A DNA stretch of 64,000 nucleotides from Dasypus novemcinctus (taxonomy: Eukaryota > Chordata > Mammalia > Cingulata > Dasypodidae). A program made the translations under genes and the position numbers. The notes under the pieces were generated by a model. That model saw only the letters and a list, made by a program, of their open reading frames with translations, was not told the DNA's origin and did not search any database. Below are positions 33,791-45,593 of this stretch, one piece after another (positions within the stretch are counted from its first letter, which is position 1; every line of letters begins with the position of its first letter). The stretch spans positions 26,814,798 through 26,878,797 of the forward strand of contig NC_080701.1 in the NCBI RefSeq assembly GCF_030445035.2, read 5' to 3'.

Positions 33791-35000
33791 ATCTCGGCGA
33801 ATCTCTCCTCCCCAAACCCCAAAGAGCAGGGACTCCTCTAACACCCCCTGATCCCCACCTGTGGGAAAAGCCACCCTGTGCATCCACCAGGGTCCTGGGA
33901 GCCAGGCGTCCTCTACGTAATGGTGCCCCTGGAGCACAGAGGGATGTGGACTTCCCAGCTACGTTCCAGTCGAAATGGAATTTCTCAGCCTCTCGTTTCC
34001 CACCTACTCTAATCACCCTGTGAGAGAAACCCGGCTAATTTAGGGGTAAGGAACATTCTAGAATGACATTGGAACTCCTATTCAGGAAAACAGAAGCTCT
34101 CCTGCGCCTCGCTGGTGTCAGAGCCTACTCCACAAAAAGAAAACGCGTGAATTCCTTGAGGGTTGGGAACCATTATCTTGTGTCATTTTATCCCCTGAGC
34201 CTTTACCACTGGGCCCTCTCTGAAGAGAAAAAAATGAATGAATAAAGGAACCAATGAATAAATGAATGGATGGGTGGGAACCTGACATCCTCAGTAAAAA
34301 CAATGTTTCATTATCCTTCCTAAATGCATGTTTTCTTTGTGGTAAGTCCTTCTCAGCCCTTCATGACTAGAGCAAGCCTCCCTCATCTCCTTCCCTCCAA
34401 TTCACTTGTGTCTTTGATGAAATATAATTACCTCTAAATAGTGTTTTTCGCAACGTTCTTTCTTCCTCGTTGAATGTGAAATATGTCCTGTTCTCATGAT
34501 TTGGGTCCTATGATGAAATTTTCCAGGGACAGGAGCTTATAACCTCGCATTTTCTTGTCATGGGAATTGGCCACATGAACGACTGGGTTCAAGTTAGTTT
34601 AAAATACACAAAGAACACAAAGTTTTAACCCACCGAGCATGTCAACCTGAGAAGAGTGAACTTCTTTCTGAGGGTCCCGAGCCAGTCCAGGGCAGGGTCC
34701 TTCCCCTCAGGGAAGAGATGTGGATGACTGGGATGTTTTTTTGCTGCCTGGCAGAGGCTCGGCCTGAGACTTGGTTCCGAGGCTGCTGCTGCGTCCCCAG
34801 AGGTCATTAGAGCCGCAGTGTGTGAGAAGCCACCTTCTACCTTTCCACTTACGTCCTCCCAACGTCACTGGGCCTCAGGCTGAGGAAGGAAGATGACTTT
34901 CTCCCCACCTGAGAACAGTTAGGCTGCAGGTCTAGGGCATTCTCAGCATTTACCTCATCCCTCTGCTTAGCCCTCCAGAAAACTGTCCTACTGGGTCAGA
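33791..35000. other. Intergenic, no gene recognised
   Basis: Mostly unique. 34190-34275 has AATGAATGAATAAAGG-type sequence typical of old L2/MIR ends. Nothing else visible. Confidence 0.4.
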
Positions 35001-35002
35001 AC

Positions 35003-35220
35003 CAGGGTTTCTCGATCTGGACTCTGCTGACATTTGGCAGGATATTGCTTTGCTGTGGAGGGGCTACCCTGAGCATGTAGGCTGCTGAGCAGCATTCCGT
35101 GGGGCCAATCGCACCCCTGCCCCCGGATGTGACAACCAAAATTTGTCCAGGACATTGCCAAATGTCCCCTGGGGGCAGATGTCACCTGAGGGCAGATGTC
35201 CCCTGGGTTAGACTGAGCAG
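35003..35220 (-). mobile_element. MER20 (hAT-Charlie)
   Basis: Contains CTGCTGACATTTGGCAGG, GTGACAACCAAAATTTGTCC and ACATTGCCAAATGTCCCCTG in the MER20 order, at about its usual 220-bp length, with a small local duplication of GGGGGCAGATGTC near the end. MER20 is an ancient eutherian DNA transposon family with known regulatory copies in other species. Confidence 0.85.
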
Positions 35221-36351
35221 ATTTTTTTTTAAAGATTTTATTTTTTTTTATTTTTTTATTTTTTTACTTCTGAGAACTAAGCATTTTTTTTTTATTTTTT
35301 TTATTTTTTATTGACTTTGTAATAATATTACATTAAAAATATATATGTGAGGTCCCATTCAACCCCACCCCCCCACCCCCCCTCTCCCTCCCCCCAACAA
35401 CACTCGTTCCCATCATCATGACACATCCATTGGATTTGGTAAGTACATCTTTGGGCACCTCTGCACCTCATATACATTGGTTCACATCATGGCCCATACT
35501 CTCCTCTATTCCATCATGTAGGCCCTGTGAGGATTTACAATGTCCGGTGATTACCTCTGAAGCACCATCCAGGGCAGCTCCATGTCCCGAAGACGCCTCC
35601 ACCTCTCATCTCTTCCTGCCTTTCCCCATACCCTTTGTCCATTATGTCCACTTTTCCCAATCCAATGCCACCTCTTCTATGTGGACACTGGATTGGTTGT
35701 GTCCATTGCACCTTTATGTCAAGAGGAGGGTCAGATTCCACCTGGATGCTGGATGCAATCCTCCCGTTTTCAGTTGTAATCACTCTAGGCTCCATGGTGT
35801 GGTGGTTGTCCTTCTTCAACTCCATCTTAGCTGAGTGTGGTAAGTCCAATAAATCAGATTGTAGGTGCTGGAGTCTGTTGAGGCTCAGGATCTGGCTATC
35901 ACATTGTCAGTCCAGAGATTCAAGGATTTTATTTTTTTTAATTTGTTTTTCTCCCCTTCCTTGCCCCATCCCCCAGTAGTCTGCTCTCTGTGTCCATTCG
36001 CTGTGTGCTCTTCTTGTATTCTTGTATTCTTCTTGTATTCTTGTCAGTGGCACCGGGAATCTGTGTCTCTTTTTGTTGTGTCATCTTGCTGTGTCAGCTC
36101 TCCGTGTGTGCAGCATCACCCTGGGCAGGCTGCACTTTCTTTCACACTGGGTGGCTCTCCTTACAGGGCACACTCCTTGGGCGTGGGGCTCCTCTACAAG
36201 GGGGATACCCCTGCTTGGCAGGGCACTCCTTGCGCGCATCAGCACTGTGCATGGGCCAGCTCCACACGGGTCAAGGAGGCCCGGGATTTGAACTGTGGAC
36301 CTCCCATGTGGTAGACGGATGCTCTATCAGTTGGGCCAAATCCTCTTCCCA
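35221..36351 (-). mobile_element. DAS SINE split by an L1 in its A-rich tail
   Basis: SINE body 35922-36351 on the minus strand (head GGGCCAAATCCTCTTCCC at the right) plus the distal tail 35221-35248. The outer TSD AGACTGAGCAG (35210-35220) and AGGCTGAGCAG (36352-36362) flanks the whole composite, proving the SINE came first. Confidence 0.92.
35249..35921 (-). mobile_element. 5'-truncated young L1 3' UTR
   Basis: Minus strand. The inner TSD is the SINE tail itself, about AAAGATTTTATTTTTTTT (35231-35248), repeated at 35922-35939 with one change. It starts at a T/A-rich end, has the CCCCACCCCCCCACC G-rich block of the 3' UTR and the ATTACATTAAAAATATATAT end also seen at 40162-40234. No ORF. 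Confidence 0.9.
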
Positions 36352-36362
36352 GGCTGAGCAGC

Positions 36363-39300
36363 TCTGAGGCGAACACTCATGCGCCAGGAACACAACTGCC
36401 TACCTGTCTGTGCGGCTACCCTGCCGAAGCTACTCCACTGAATTGCTACAGGGAGTTCAGTTACACCATAATGGGACATTTCAGTGTCCAGAACATTTGC
36501 CCAGAGGCAGGCCACAGAGGATTCACAAAGGACTGCCCAAAGAGCGGGTGAGCTCCGGGAGTATATTTAACGAAACTTTCCGTATCAAAGGCCCATTGCA
36601 TCTCCTTAGATGGTCACTGTGACAGTGAAATAAGGGAACCTGTGAGCTCCCGAATTGGATTGATTAATTCTTGGATTTTGGAGACTACCCAGTGTGTCTG
36701 ATGAGCCAGAGAACTAAAGTGGGGGTGCCGCAGCCGTGAAGAGTCACCCGCTGCCCAGAAGACGGCTCCCCACCCGTTCCCGGCACCCCTGGTAGCATGT
36801 TCACAGCTCCTGCTCGTGCCCCTGAGTCGCCTCTTGCCAGAATGACTGTAGGGTGGCTGTCGATTGGGTGTGACACCAAATCCTTACTCCTTCTCATAAA
36901 GGACTCTGCCTAGTCCCCTAACCTCGCAGGTAGGCCCGGGCCACAGGCTGGGCTGAGCATCACACCTCACCCTCAGTCACGCCCGACCAACGGCCAAAAT
37001 TTTCTTTTGACATTTTTCAAAGCTGGAAGAGACAGCCTCTTTTCCCTGTCAGGGGTCTGTCAGAAGGCACGCGTGCGCCTGGAGGCACCGGCCACCATCT
37101 TGTCTGCCATGTGGAGAAACCCGGCGACTGTGGGCAGCCATATTGTCTGTCAGGAGGGAAATGCCCTCTGCAGGAGGAGACCCCAGAGCGACCCCCAGAG
37201 AGAGGCAAATCGGGGGTGGTGGGAGAGGCAGGAAGTCCGGGTGGTCTTGAATCTCTAGTCCTGGGCTCTGAGCGTCCTGGTTCCCAGCCTTCCCGAGCTT
37301 GGGTACTTAGCTACTTATTTGGCTCCCTAAGCACCCCCCCCCCGAGGCTCCCTCCAGTCATTCCTCCCTCCAACTTTTTATTCTAAACAAATATGAGTTG
37401 GGGTTTTGTCCCTTGTAGCCAAGAGAGTGTTGACAATGACAGGCCGCTAACTTCACCAGGGCCACGTTTTTGTCTCACCATCTTCGCGTGTCCCTCACCG
37501 CGTTTCTCACAGATGACCTTAAAACTGGTAGCCAAGAGCTCCTGGTCGATTGTTTTTTTCTTTTTTTGTAGACCTCATTGCCCACGTGGTATTATTAATT
37601 AAACTGAGCACAGGGAAACGAAGCGATTTGCCCAAGCTCACACAGGACCCCGACACCAGGCTGTGAGAGGCAGTCGGATAAGCGGCTTGGACGTCTAAGC
37701 CGTGGAACCAAACTGCCCCAGGCGAACCTCAAATCGCATCTTTAGTGGATGCATGACAATGAATGAGAAATTTAACCTCCCAGTTTCTCCCCATTTGCAA
37801 GAAGAAGTAATAACAATAAAGCCCGACTTGTGGCTTTTTGTGCGAATGAATGAGTTAATAATGGAAATCATCAATTCCCTCTTTCAATCACTTGAAAAGG
37901 TATCACGACTACCCTGCTTTCTCAAAGAGCATGGGGAATGGAAAACAAGCCTGGAATGTTTCAATCCGTAGTGAAATAACCCTGTCGGTATTCAGTCAGC
38001 GTCAGCGAATGCAGCATTTTCCAAAGCAGATTCAACAGGCTAAAATATTTTGTAAGATACTCCAAAGAAAAAAAGAGCCTGGTGGTGACACAGTTAAAAT
38101 GGAAAACATGGCAAAATACATCCCTCCTCTTAGTCATGACTTCCTGTTTGCCTGTTACAGGCTCTGAGGAAACCTGTAGTAAACCACTAGTTGTACTTTG
38201 ATCCGCCCAAGCTTCTTCACATTTATTTGACCGTATAACTTTTATGACCTCCTAAATACCTGTTACCCAACAGGCTTAGTGTCCCACAGATAACACTGGT
38301 CTAGTAGAAGAGTTTTGTAGCTGAACTTAGGAGGGGCAGCAAGTGTCTATAAAAAAACCAAAGGAGATCCTTCCAGGTTCCTGTCTTTCAAAGGAAAAAG
38401 GCACCATTTCAGTTCTTCGTAATATGAATCTGGTTGTGGTTTTTGCCTTCAAGGCCTGTGACACGCCTTCAGAAAAAAAAATTTTTTTGTAACACACTTT
38501 TTGCACAACTACAGATAGCAAAACAGAGGCCCAGAGAGATGACTCACTGGTCTGCCATCCTAGTCCTCCCCTTTAGAAATGGCTCTCTTGTTCCCCCCTG
38601 CATTCCCAGAGACCTAGAGACCTGCCAGTGCTGCTCAAGTGCCATCTCCTCCCGTCCAACTTGCCTTAGTCCCCTTGTCGGCATTCAAACAACGGCTCGC
38701 CAGGTAAGACCAAGTATGCAGGTAGTTCTCAACAGTTGCAAAGCAAAAAAAAGTAACATCACAGATTCCCATATAGTTATATAAACCCATGCGGTTGCAC
38801 CTTTTGTAAACCAAAGTACATTTTTTTCTGTAATTTTGAAAAAGACGGGCATGTTTAAGAAGCACCCAAGAACGCACCCAAACTTCCACTGTTTAAAACC
38901 AGATTGAGATGTGGCCCGTTTTGGTCCTTGGTTTAAGAAAGATCCCAGCAGGTTGAGAAAGAAACAGCTTTCCACATGGGTAAGATGCATCTCCTATAGG
39001 TTGTAGGGTTGAATAATGGCTAATAAAGAATGCCTAGAAATAGCAGCTCAATAGTAGAAAGAAAAATTAAAAAGGAGAGTGACGGTAAAGGCGGAAGATG
39101 AAAGAAGGCTTGTCAAAATAAGGTAAGAAGATTTCTGTTTCAAAGTGCATTTCTCTCCCTTCTCCAGGAATTTCCCATTAAGGAGTTTTAAAAATTGCAA
39201 TTCCACAACTTCTTAATAAGATAGCTTAAAAAACCCCACAGCCCGAGGACTGAGATTCCTCCCCTCGAGTTCAATGTCCAACCAGCCAGAGTTCCGTGCA

Positions 39301-39714
39301 CTGCCCTGGAATGCTGCGGGAACTAGGGCTCCACACCTGTCACCTCTTCTGCCTCGTGAGTCTTAGTTTAGAAAGTCTGCTTTCTGCTTCAAACAGAGTA
39401 GATGGGAGGATTCGAATTCCTGCAAGCGGGGGAATTCCTAAGACCAGAAGTAAGCACAAGCCCTGGACAAGCCCAGGCTCAGATAAGACCGCGAGGACCC
39501 TGTATCACATTCACCGCAGGCTGACCCTGGTAGGAGGGCTAAGCTCTGAAGGAGAGCACCAGCCAATGCTGAGCCAATTTGCAAAAGATTCTGAAAGGTT
39601 TTCTGTTGTTGTTGATGCATTTGTTTTTGTTAGCACTTGGCATTCGAGGAAATCTCTGTCATGTTGCTAGCAGCATACAGCTTAAGGGAAAGACAGCTCA
39701 GGTTCTATATCCCA
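36363..39714. other. 3.3-kb unique, repeat-poor intergenic region
   Basis: No recent transposon apart from a possible MIR at 37590-37665 (AAACTGAGCACAGGGAAACG). A GC-rich part lies at 36700-37380. The open frames are short and lack recognisable domains. A candidate for conserved non-coding sequence. Confidence 0.45.
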
Positions 39715-40161
39715 GAGTTAACACTTTAAAATATTAAAAGGTACAGTGTGCAACAAGAGATTACAAGACACAGAAAATAATGGACTATCCAAAGAAACAT
39801 GATGAAAGTCCAGAAAACATCAATGAAGAAGACCAGGCTTTGAACATACCAGACAAATTCTTAAAAGAAAATGATCCTCAATATGCTTAAGAAGATAGAG
39901 GAAGACACAGAAAGAACTGAAGGATATCAAGAAAACAATGAATGAACAATAAGAGAATCTCAATAAACTAGGAAAACAAAACAAAACAAAACAGAAATAG
40001 TGGAGTTGAAGACCATAAGTGAAATGAAAAATTCCCTAGAGGGTTGCAACAGCAGATTGGAGCTGGCAGAAGAAAGACTCAGTGACCTTGAAGACAAGAC
40101 AATGGAAATGATTCAGGCTGAGGAACAGAAAGAAAAAAAAGAACAGAAAAAAAAGTAAACA

Positions 40162-40234
40162 ACCTCATATATATATATTTTTAATGTAATATTATTACAA
40201 AGTAAATAAAATAAAATAAAAATAAAATAAAATA
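40162..40234 (+). mobile_element. 73-bp extreme 5'-truncated L1 insertion
   Basis: Contains ATTTTTAATGTAATATTATT and an AAAAT tail, which match the last bases of the L1 at 35249-35921 (reverse). Flanked by AAAAAGTAAACA (40150-40161 and 40235-40246). Sits in the ORF1 region of the older L1. Confidence 0.85.
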
Positions 40235-40628
40235 AAAAAGTAAACAGAGCCTAAGAGACCTGTCAGACACCATTAAATTTACCAATAAACACACTATTAG
40301 AGACATAGAAGGAAAAGAAAGGAAGAAAGGGGAAGAGAGACTATTCAAAGAAATAATGGCAGAAAACTTCCCAAATTTAATGAAAGATATGAATACACAA
40401 ATTCGAGAAGCCCAATGAAACCCAAACAGGATGAACTCAAAGAGAACCCCATACAGACAAACAGAGGTCAAATTGTTGAATGCCAAGGACAAGGAAAGAG
40501 CTCTGAAACCGCAAGAGAAAAGCATGTGTTATATACAAGGGAGTCCCAATAAGATTAAATGCTGATTTCTCATCAGAAATCATGGAGGCAAAAAGGCAGT
40601 GGGAAGAAATATTTAAAGTGCTGGAAGA

Positions 40629-41012
40629 GGCGGCGGACTTGGCCCAGTGGTTAGGGCATCCGTCTACCACATGGGAGGTCCACGGTTCAAACCCCGGGCC
40701 TCCTTGACCTGTGTGGAGCTGGCCCATGCGCAGTGGTGATGTGCGCAAGGAGTGCCCTGCCACGCAGGGGTGTCCCCCGCTTAGGGGAGCCCCATGCTCA
40801 AGGAGTGCGCCTCGTAAGGAGAGCCACCCAGCACGAAAGAAAGTGTAGCCTGCCCAGGAATGGCCCTGCACACATGGAAAGCTGACACAACAAGATGACG
40901 CAACAAAAAGAAACACAAATTCCTGTACCACTGACAACAACAGAAGCAGACAAAGAAGATGCAGCAAATAGACACAGAGAACAGACAACCGGGGTGGGGG
41001 GGGGGAGGGGAG

Positions 41013-41043
<31 letters not shown>

Positions 41044-41057
41044 CTTAAAAAAAATAA
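40629..41057 (+). mobile_element. DAS SINE, long type, well preserved
   Basis: Starts with a GGCGGACTTGGCCCAGTGG-like head and B box GGTTCAAACCCC, ends with AAATA repeats. 15-bp TSD TAAAGTGCTGGAAGA (40614-40628) and TAAAGTGCTGAAAGA (41058-41072). Confidence 0.95.
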
Positions 41058-41650
41058 TAAAGTGCTGAAAGAAAACATCTGCCAACCAAGAATTTTATAT
41101 CAGCAAGACTGTTTTTCAAAAATGAGGGAGAGATTGAGACATTCCCGGATAAATAAAAGCTGAGGGAGTTTTCATCACCGCTAAGCAAAGTTAATGGGAG
41201 TTCTTCAGATTGAAAGGAAAGGACACTGGTCAGTGGATCAAAGAGGCATAAAGAAATAAAGACCTCCAGTAAAGATAGCCATGCGGGTAATTCTAAATGC
41301 CAGTACTATTGTATAGTACTATTTGGTATGTAACTTTGCTTTTCACATCTTACAGTCTCTAAAATGCAAATGCATAAAAAAGCAACAAGAAATCTGGTTT
41401 TGGACATGCATTGTATAAAGATAAAATTTGTAACAAGTACAACAAAGAGTAGGGGGGTGCAGCGGTAAAGGAATAGTCTAAGTATGTGCCACTGAAAGTT
41501 AAGTCGGTATCAAATCAAATGGGATTGTTTTAGATTTATGATGTTCAGTTTAATCCCTATGGTAACCACAAAGATAATATATGAAAAATATACTCAGAAA
41601 AAATGAGAAGGGACTCAAAACAAAACAACACAAAAAAATTTTAATATGAG

Positions 41651-42073
41651 GGAAGCAGACTTGGCCCAGTGGTTAGGGCATCCGCCTACCACTTGGGAGG
41701 TCCACGATTCAAACCTTGGGCCTCCTGACCCGTGTGGAGCTGGCCCATGCGCAGTGCTGATGCGCGCAAGGAGTGCCGTGCCATGCAGGGGTGTCCCCCA
41801 CGTAGGGGAGCCCCACGCGCAAGGAGTACACCCCATAAGGAGAGCTGCCCAGTGCGAAGGAAAGTGCAGCCTGCCCAGGAATGGCACCGCACACACGGAG
41901 AGATGACACAAGATGATGCAACAAAAAGAAACACAGATTCCCGTGCCACTGACAACAACAGGAGAGGACAAAGAAGATGCAGCAAATAGACACAGAGAAC
42001 AGACAACCAGGTGGGGAGGGGGCAGGAAGGGGGGAGAAATAAATAAATAAATCTTAAAAAAAAAAAAAAGAAG
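41651..42073 (+). mobile_element. DAS SINE, long type
   Basis: Head GGAAGCAGACTTGGCCCAG and A-run tail. Probable TSD ATATGAG (41644-41650) and ACGTGAG (42074-42080), two mismatches. Confidence 0.92.
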
Positions 42074-42337
42074 ACGTGAGTGGTACTATAAACCAACTAT
42101 ATATAACAGATCTATGTAGAACATTTCACCCAATGGCAGCAGAATTTTTCTCTAGTGCACATGGGTCATTCTCCATGAGAGAGCGTATGCTAGGTCACAA
42201 AATATGTCTCACTAAATTAAAAAGCATGGAAATCATACAATGTAAATTCTCCAACCAGAATGGAATGAAACTAGAAATTAATAACAGAGGGACACCTGGA
42301 AATTTCACAAATATGTAAAAAATTTAACAATGGACTT

Positions 42338-42559
42338 GTTTTTTTGTTTTATTTTTTAGGAGGTATCAGATATTGAACCCAGGACCTTGTACATGTAAAG
42401 CAAGTGCTCAACCACTGAGCTACATCTGCTCCCCAGTGAGAGTTGGGTTTTTTTTTTTTGTCTGTTTTACTTTGTTTTTTCAGGAGGTACTGGGGATCAA
42501 ACCCAGGACTTCCTATATGGGAAGCAGGCGTTCAACCACTTGAGCAATATCCACGCCCC
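42338..42559 (-). mobile_element. Two SINE monomers, one nested in the other's tail
   Basis: Two tRNA-Ala-like units on the minus strand (about 42356-42434 and 42480-42559), each with its own T-rich run to the left. The single outer TSD ACAATGGACT (42328-42337) and ACAATGCACT (42560-42569) flanks both, so the left unit was added into the tail of the right one. Confidence 0.8.
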
Positions 42560-43039
42560 ACAATGCACTCTTAAACAACCAATGGGCCAAAGAAGAACTC
42601 ACAAGGGAAAGTAGAAAATATCTTGAGGCAAGTGAAAATGAGAATACAACATGTCATAACTTATGAAATGCAGTGAAGGCTGTGCTGAGAGGGAAATACT
42701 AGTTCTACATGCTTATATTAAAAAGAAGAAAGATCTCAAATCAGAGACCTAACCTCGCAAATGGAGAATCTGAAAAAAAAAGAGCAAACTAAACCCAAAG
42801 CAAGCAGAAGGAAGGAAATAACAAAGATTAGAGCAGAGATCAATGAAATAAAGAATAACAACAATACAGAGAATCAACAAAACCAAAAATCAGTTCTTTG
42901 AAAAGATCGATAAAATCAACAAACCTTTAGATAGACTAACAAAGGAAAAAAGAAAGGACAAAAACAATTAAATAAAAAATGAAAGAAGGGACCGTACTGC
43001 CAACAACACAGAAAAAGAGAGGATTATAAATGGATCCCT

Positions 43040-43130
43040 TGGGAAAGCTGAGGGAGCTCAGTGGTTGAGCACCTGCTTTCCATGTACAAGGTCTTGCGTT
43101 CAATCCCTGGTACCTCCTAAAAAAGAAAAG
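43040..43130 (+). mobile_element. SINE monomer
   Basis: tRNA-Ala-like: GGAGCTCAGTGGTTGAGCAC, GTTCAATCCCTGGTACCTCC and A-run. Inserted in L1 ORF2 sequence. Exact ends and TSD unresolved. Confidence 0.85.
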
Positions 43131-43381
43131 GATACTATGAAGAACTGAATGCCAACAAATAAGATAACCTGGACAAAATAGACAAATTCCTAGAAACACA
43201 CTAACTACCTACAGTGATTCAAGAAGAAACAAAAGATTTCAACAATCCAATAACAAGTAAAGAGATTAAGCCACCAATATGTGTTTTCAAAACATATTGA
43301 AAAAAAAGAAAAAAACTTGGAGGACTCACATTTCTCAATTTTAAAAGTTATTACAAAGCTACATCAATCAAAAAAGTGTGG

Positions 43382-43746
43382 GGAAGTGGATGTGGATCAA
43401 GAAATTGAGCTACTGCCTATCACACGCGAGGTTCCAGGTTCAGTTCCTGGTGCCTCCTAAAGAAGACAAGCAAGACAAAGAGCTGACATGATGGACTGGC
43501 ACATCATGTTGAGTTGATGCAACAAGATGATGCAACAAGAGACACAAGGAGGAAAACATAATGAGATACAACAAAGCAGAGAATGGAGGTGACTCATGCA
43601 GTTAGGCACCTCCCTCCCATGTGTGAGGTCCCAAGTTCAGTTCCCAGTGCCTCCTAAAAGGAAGACAAGCACATAATGAACAGACACAGCAAGTGCAAAC
43701 AACGAGGGGTGGGGAGAAATAAATAAAATAAATCTTAAAAAACAAA
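43382..43746 (+). mobile_element. DAS SINE, dimeric type
   Basis: First unit GGAAGTGGATGTGGATCAAG, second unit starting near 43582 (GAATGGAGGTGACTCATGC), AAATA tail. Degenerate TSD AAAAAGTGTGG / ACCAAGCGTGG. Confidence 0.88.
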
Positions 43747-44176
43747 ACCAAGCGTGGTGCTGGCATAAGGACAATTATATAGGCCAATGGAATTGAATTG
43801 AGAGTTCAGAAATAAACCTTCACATCTATGGTCTATTGATTTTTGTCAAGGATGCCAAGTCTACTCAAGGGAGAAAGAATAGTCTCTTCAACAAATGGTG
43901 CTGGGAGAAGTGCGTTGCCATATGCAAAAGAATGCAGGTGGACCCCTACCTCAAAGCATATACAAAAATTAATTCAAGACCTAAACAAAGAAGCAAAACT
44001 AAAAATCTCCTAGAAGAAAGCATAGGGAAGCATATTCAGTACCATGTGTTAGGCAATGGTTTCTTAGACTTTACATCAAAACAAGAGCAAAACAAAGGAA
44101 AAAAAATAGGTAGTTGGGCTTCAACGAAATAAAAAATTTCTGTGAGTCAAAAGACTTCATGAATTTGGAAACCACA

Positions 44177-44634
44177 TGTAGCAGTTTGATATTATTGATG
44201 AATTCCAAAAAGAAATATTGGATTATGTTTGTGATCTGATCTGTACCTGGGCATGATTGAGTTATGATTAGGGCATGGCAAAGAACAGAGTTGGGATTTT
44301 CTGATGTTGGAGTTGTGATGTTGGAATTCGATGCTGAAGCCTTACGCTGGGGCCCTAGAAAGTAAGCTCAGAGGAAACAGAAGCCAGCCCCAGGAAGAGA
44401 GGAACCCTGAGCCCAGAAAAAAGAAGACTGAGAAAGGGAGGAACCCAGGAAACCTGAACCTTCACAGACATCGGCAGACATCTTGCTCCACTACATGGAA
44501 ATAGACTTTGGTGAGGGAAGTAACTTATGCTTTATGCCTGGTATGTGTAAGCTCTTACCCCAAATAAATACTCTTTATAAAAATGAACCAGTTTCTGGTA
44601 TTTTGCATCAGCACCCCTTTGACTGACTAATACA
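44177..44634 (+). mobile_element. LTR family X, copy 6 (short)
   Basis: Starts TGTAGCAGTTTGATATTATT and ends GACTGACTAATACA, giving the clearest TG...CA ends of the family. 458 bp because of an internal deletion. The YY1-like block is mutated (GACATCTTGC). AATAAA in CCCCAAATAAATAC. Confidence 0.92.
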
Positions 44635-45147
44635 TGGCATATACAATAAGGGTTTAATATCCAGAATATATAAAGAAATCCTACAACAACAAAAAGTCAA
44701 ACAAGCCAATTTTAAAAATAGGCAAAAGACTTGAGTAGACATTTCTCCAAAGAAGAGATACAAATGTCCAGTAAATACATGAAAAGATGCTCATCATCTT
44801 TACCATTAGGGCAATGCAAATCAAAACCACGATAAGATAGCATATTCACTAGACTGGCTATTGTTAAAAAAAAAAAAAAGATGCAGAGAAATAGGAACAC
44901 TTGTTCATTGTTCGTGGAAGATGCTGTGGAAGACAATTGGGCAATTTCTAAAATGTTAAGTTTACAGTTATCATATGACCTGGCAATACCATTTTTGGGT
45001 ACACACCCAAAAGAATTGTAAGCAGGGACTCAAATAGATACCTGCACCCCATGTTAATAGCGACATTATTCACAATTGCCAAAAGAGTGCAGCTACCCAA
45101 GTGCCTATCAACAGATGAATGGATATACAAAATGTGGTATATGTGCA

Positions 45148-45593
45148 TGTATTAGTCAGTGTTCTCTAGGGAAACAGAAGCAACAGGAGATATCTGTGAA
45201 TAGTATGAGATTTTATAAAATTCTCTCTTGTGACTGTGGGGACACACAAGTCCAGATTCTTCAGGCAGGCTGCAAACCAGGGGCTCTGGTGAAGGCCCAG
45301 TGAAGGTCCTTGATGAGCTCACAGGAGATGCTGGCTGTCCAAAGACAAGCTGGGAAATTCTCTCTGCTGAAATCACTTCCCTTTTTAAGGCATTCAGCTG
45401 ATTGGTTAAAGTGTCACTCATTGCTGATGGCAATCTCCCTGGTTGATTGTAGATGCAATCATCCTTCTCTGTGGTAAACTCACTGATGACTAAAATCCAT
45501 CAATGTCCTTGTATTACAATTAGCCCAGTGCTTGCTTGACCAAACAACGGGGCACAGTGACCTGGCCGAGCTGACACGTTAGCCTAACCATCA
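45148..45593 (-). mobile_element. ERVL-like LTR, relative of 4530-5694
   Basis: + strand starts TGTATTAGTCAGTGTTCTCT and ends AACCATCA. Shares, in reverse, the CAAGCAAGCACTGG and GATTGCATCTACAATCAAC blocks with the copy at 4530. Splits the L1 3' end. TSD not clear. Confidence 0.8.

Noticed and set aside
40437..41085. 213-codon and smaller open frames on the minus strand, similar to ones at 46620-47246, 48118-48695, 56301-56744, 35865-36367 and 41646-42096
   Set aside because: All are read from DAS SINE copies. The same protein-like strings recur wherever the SINE occurs, so they are SINE shadow frames, not a gene family.
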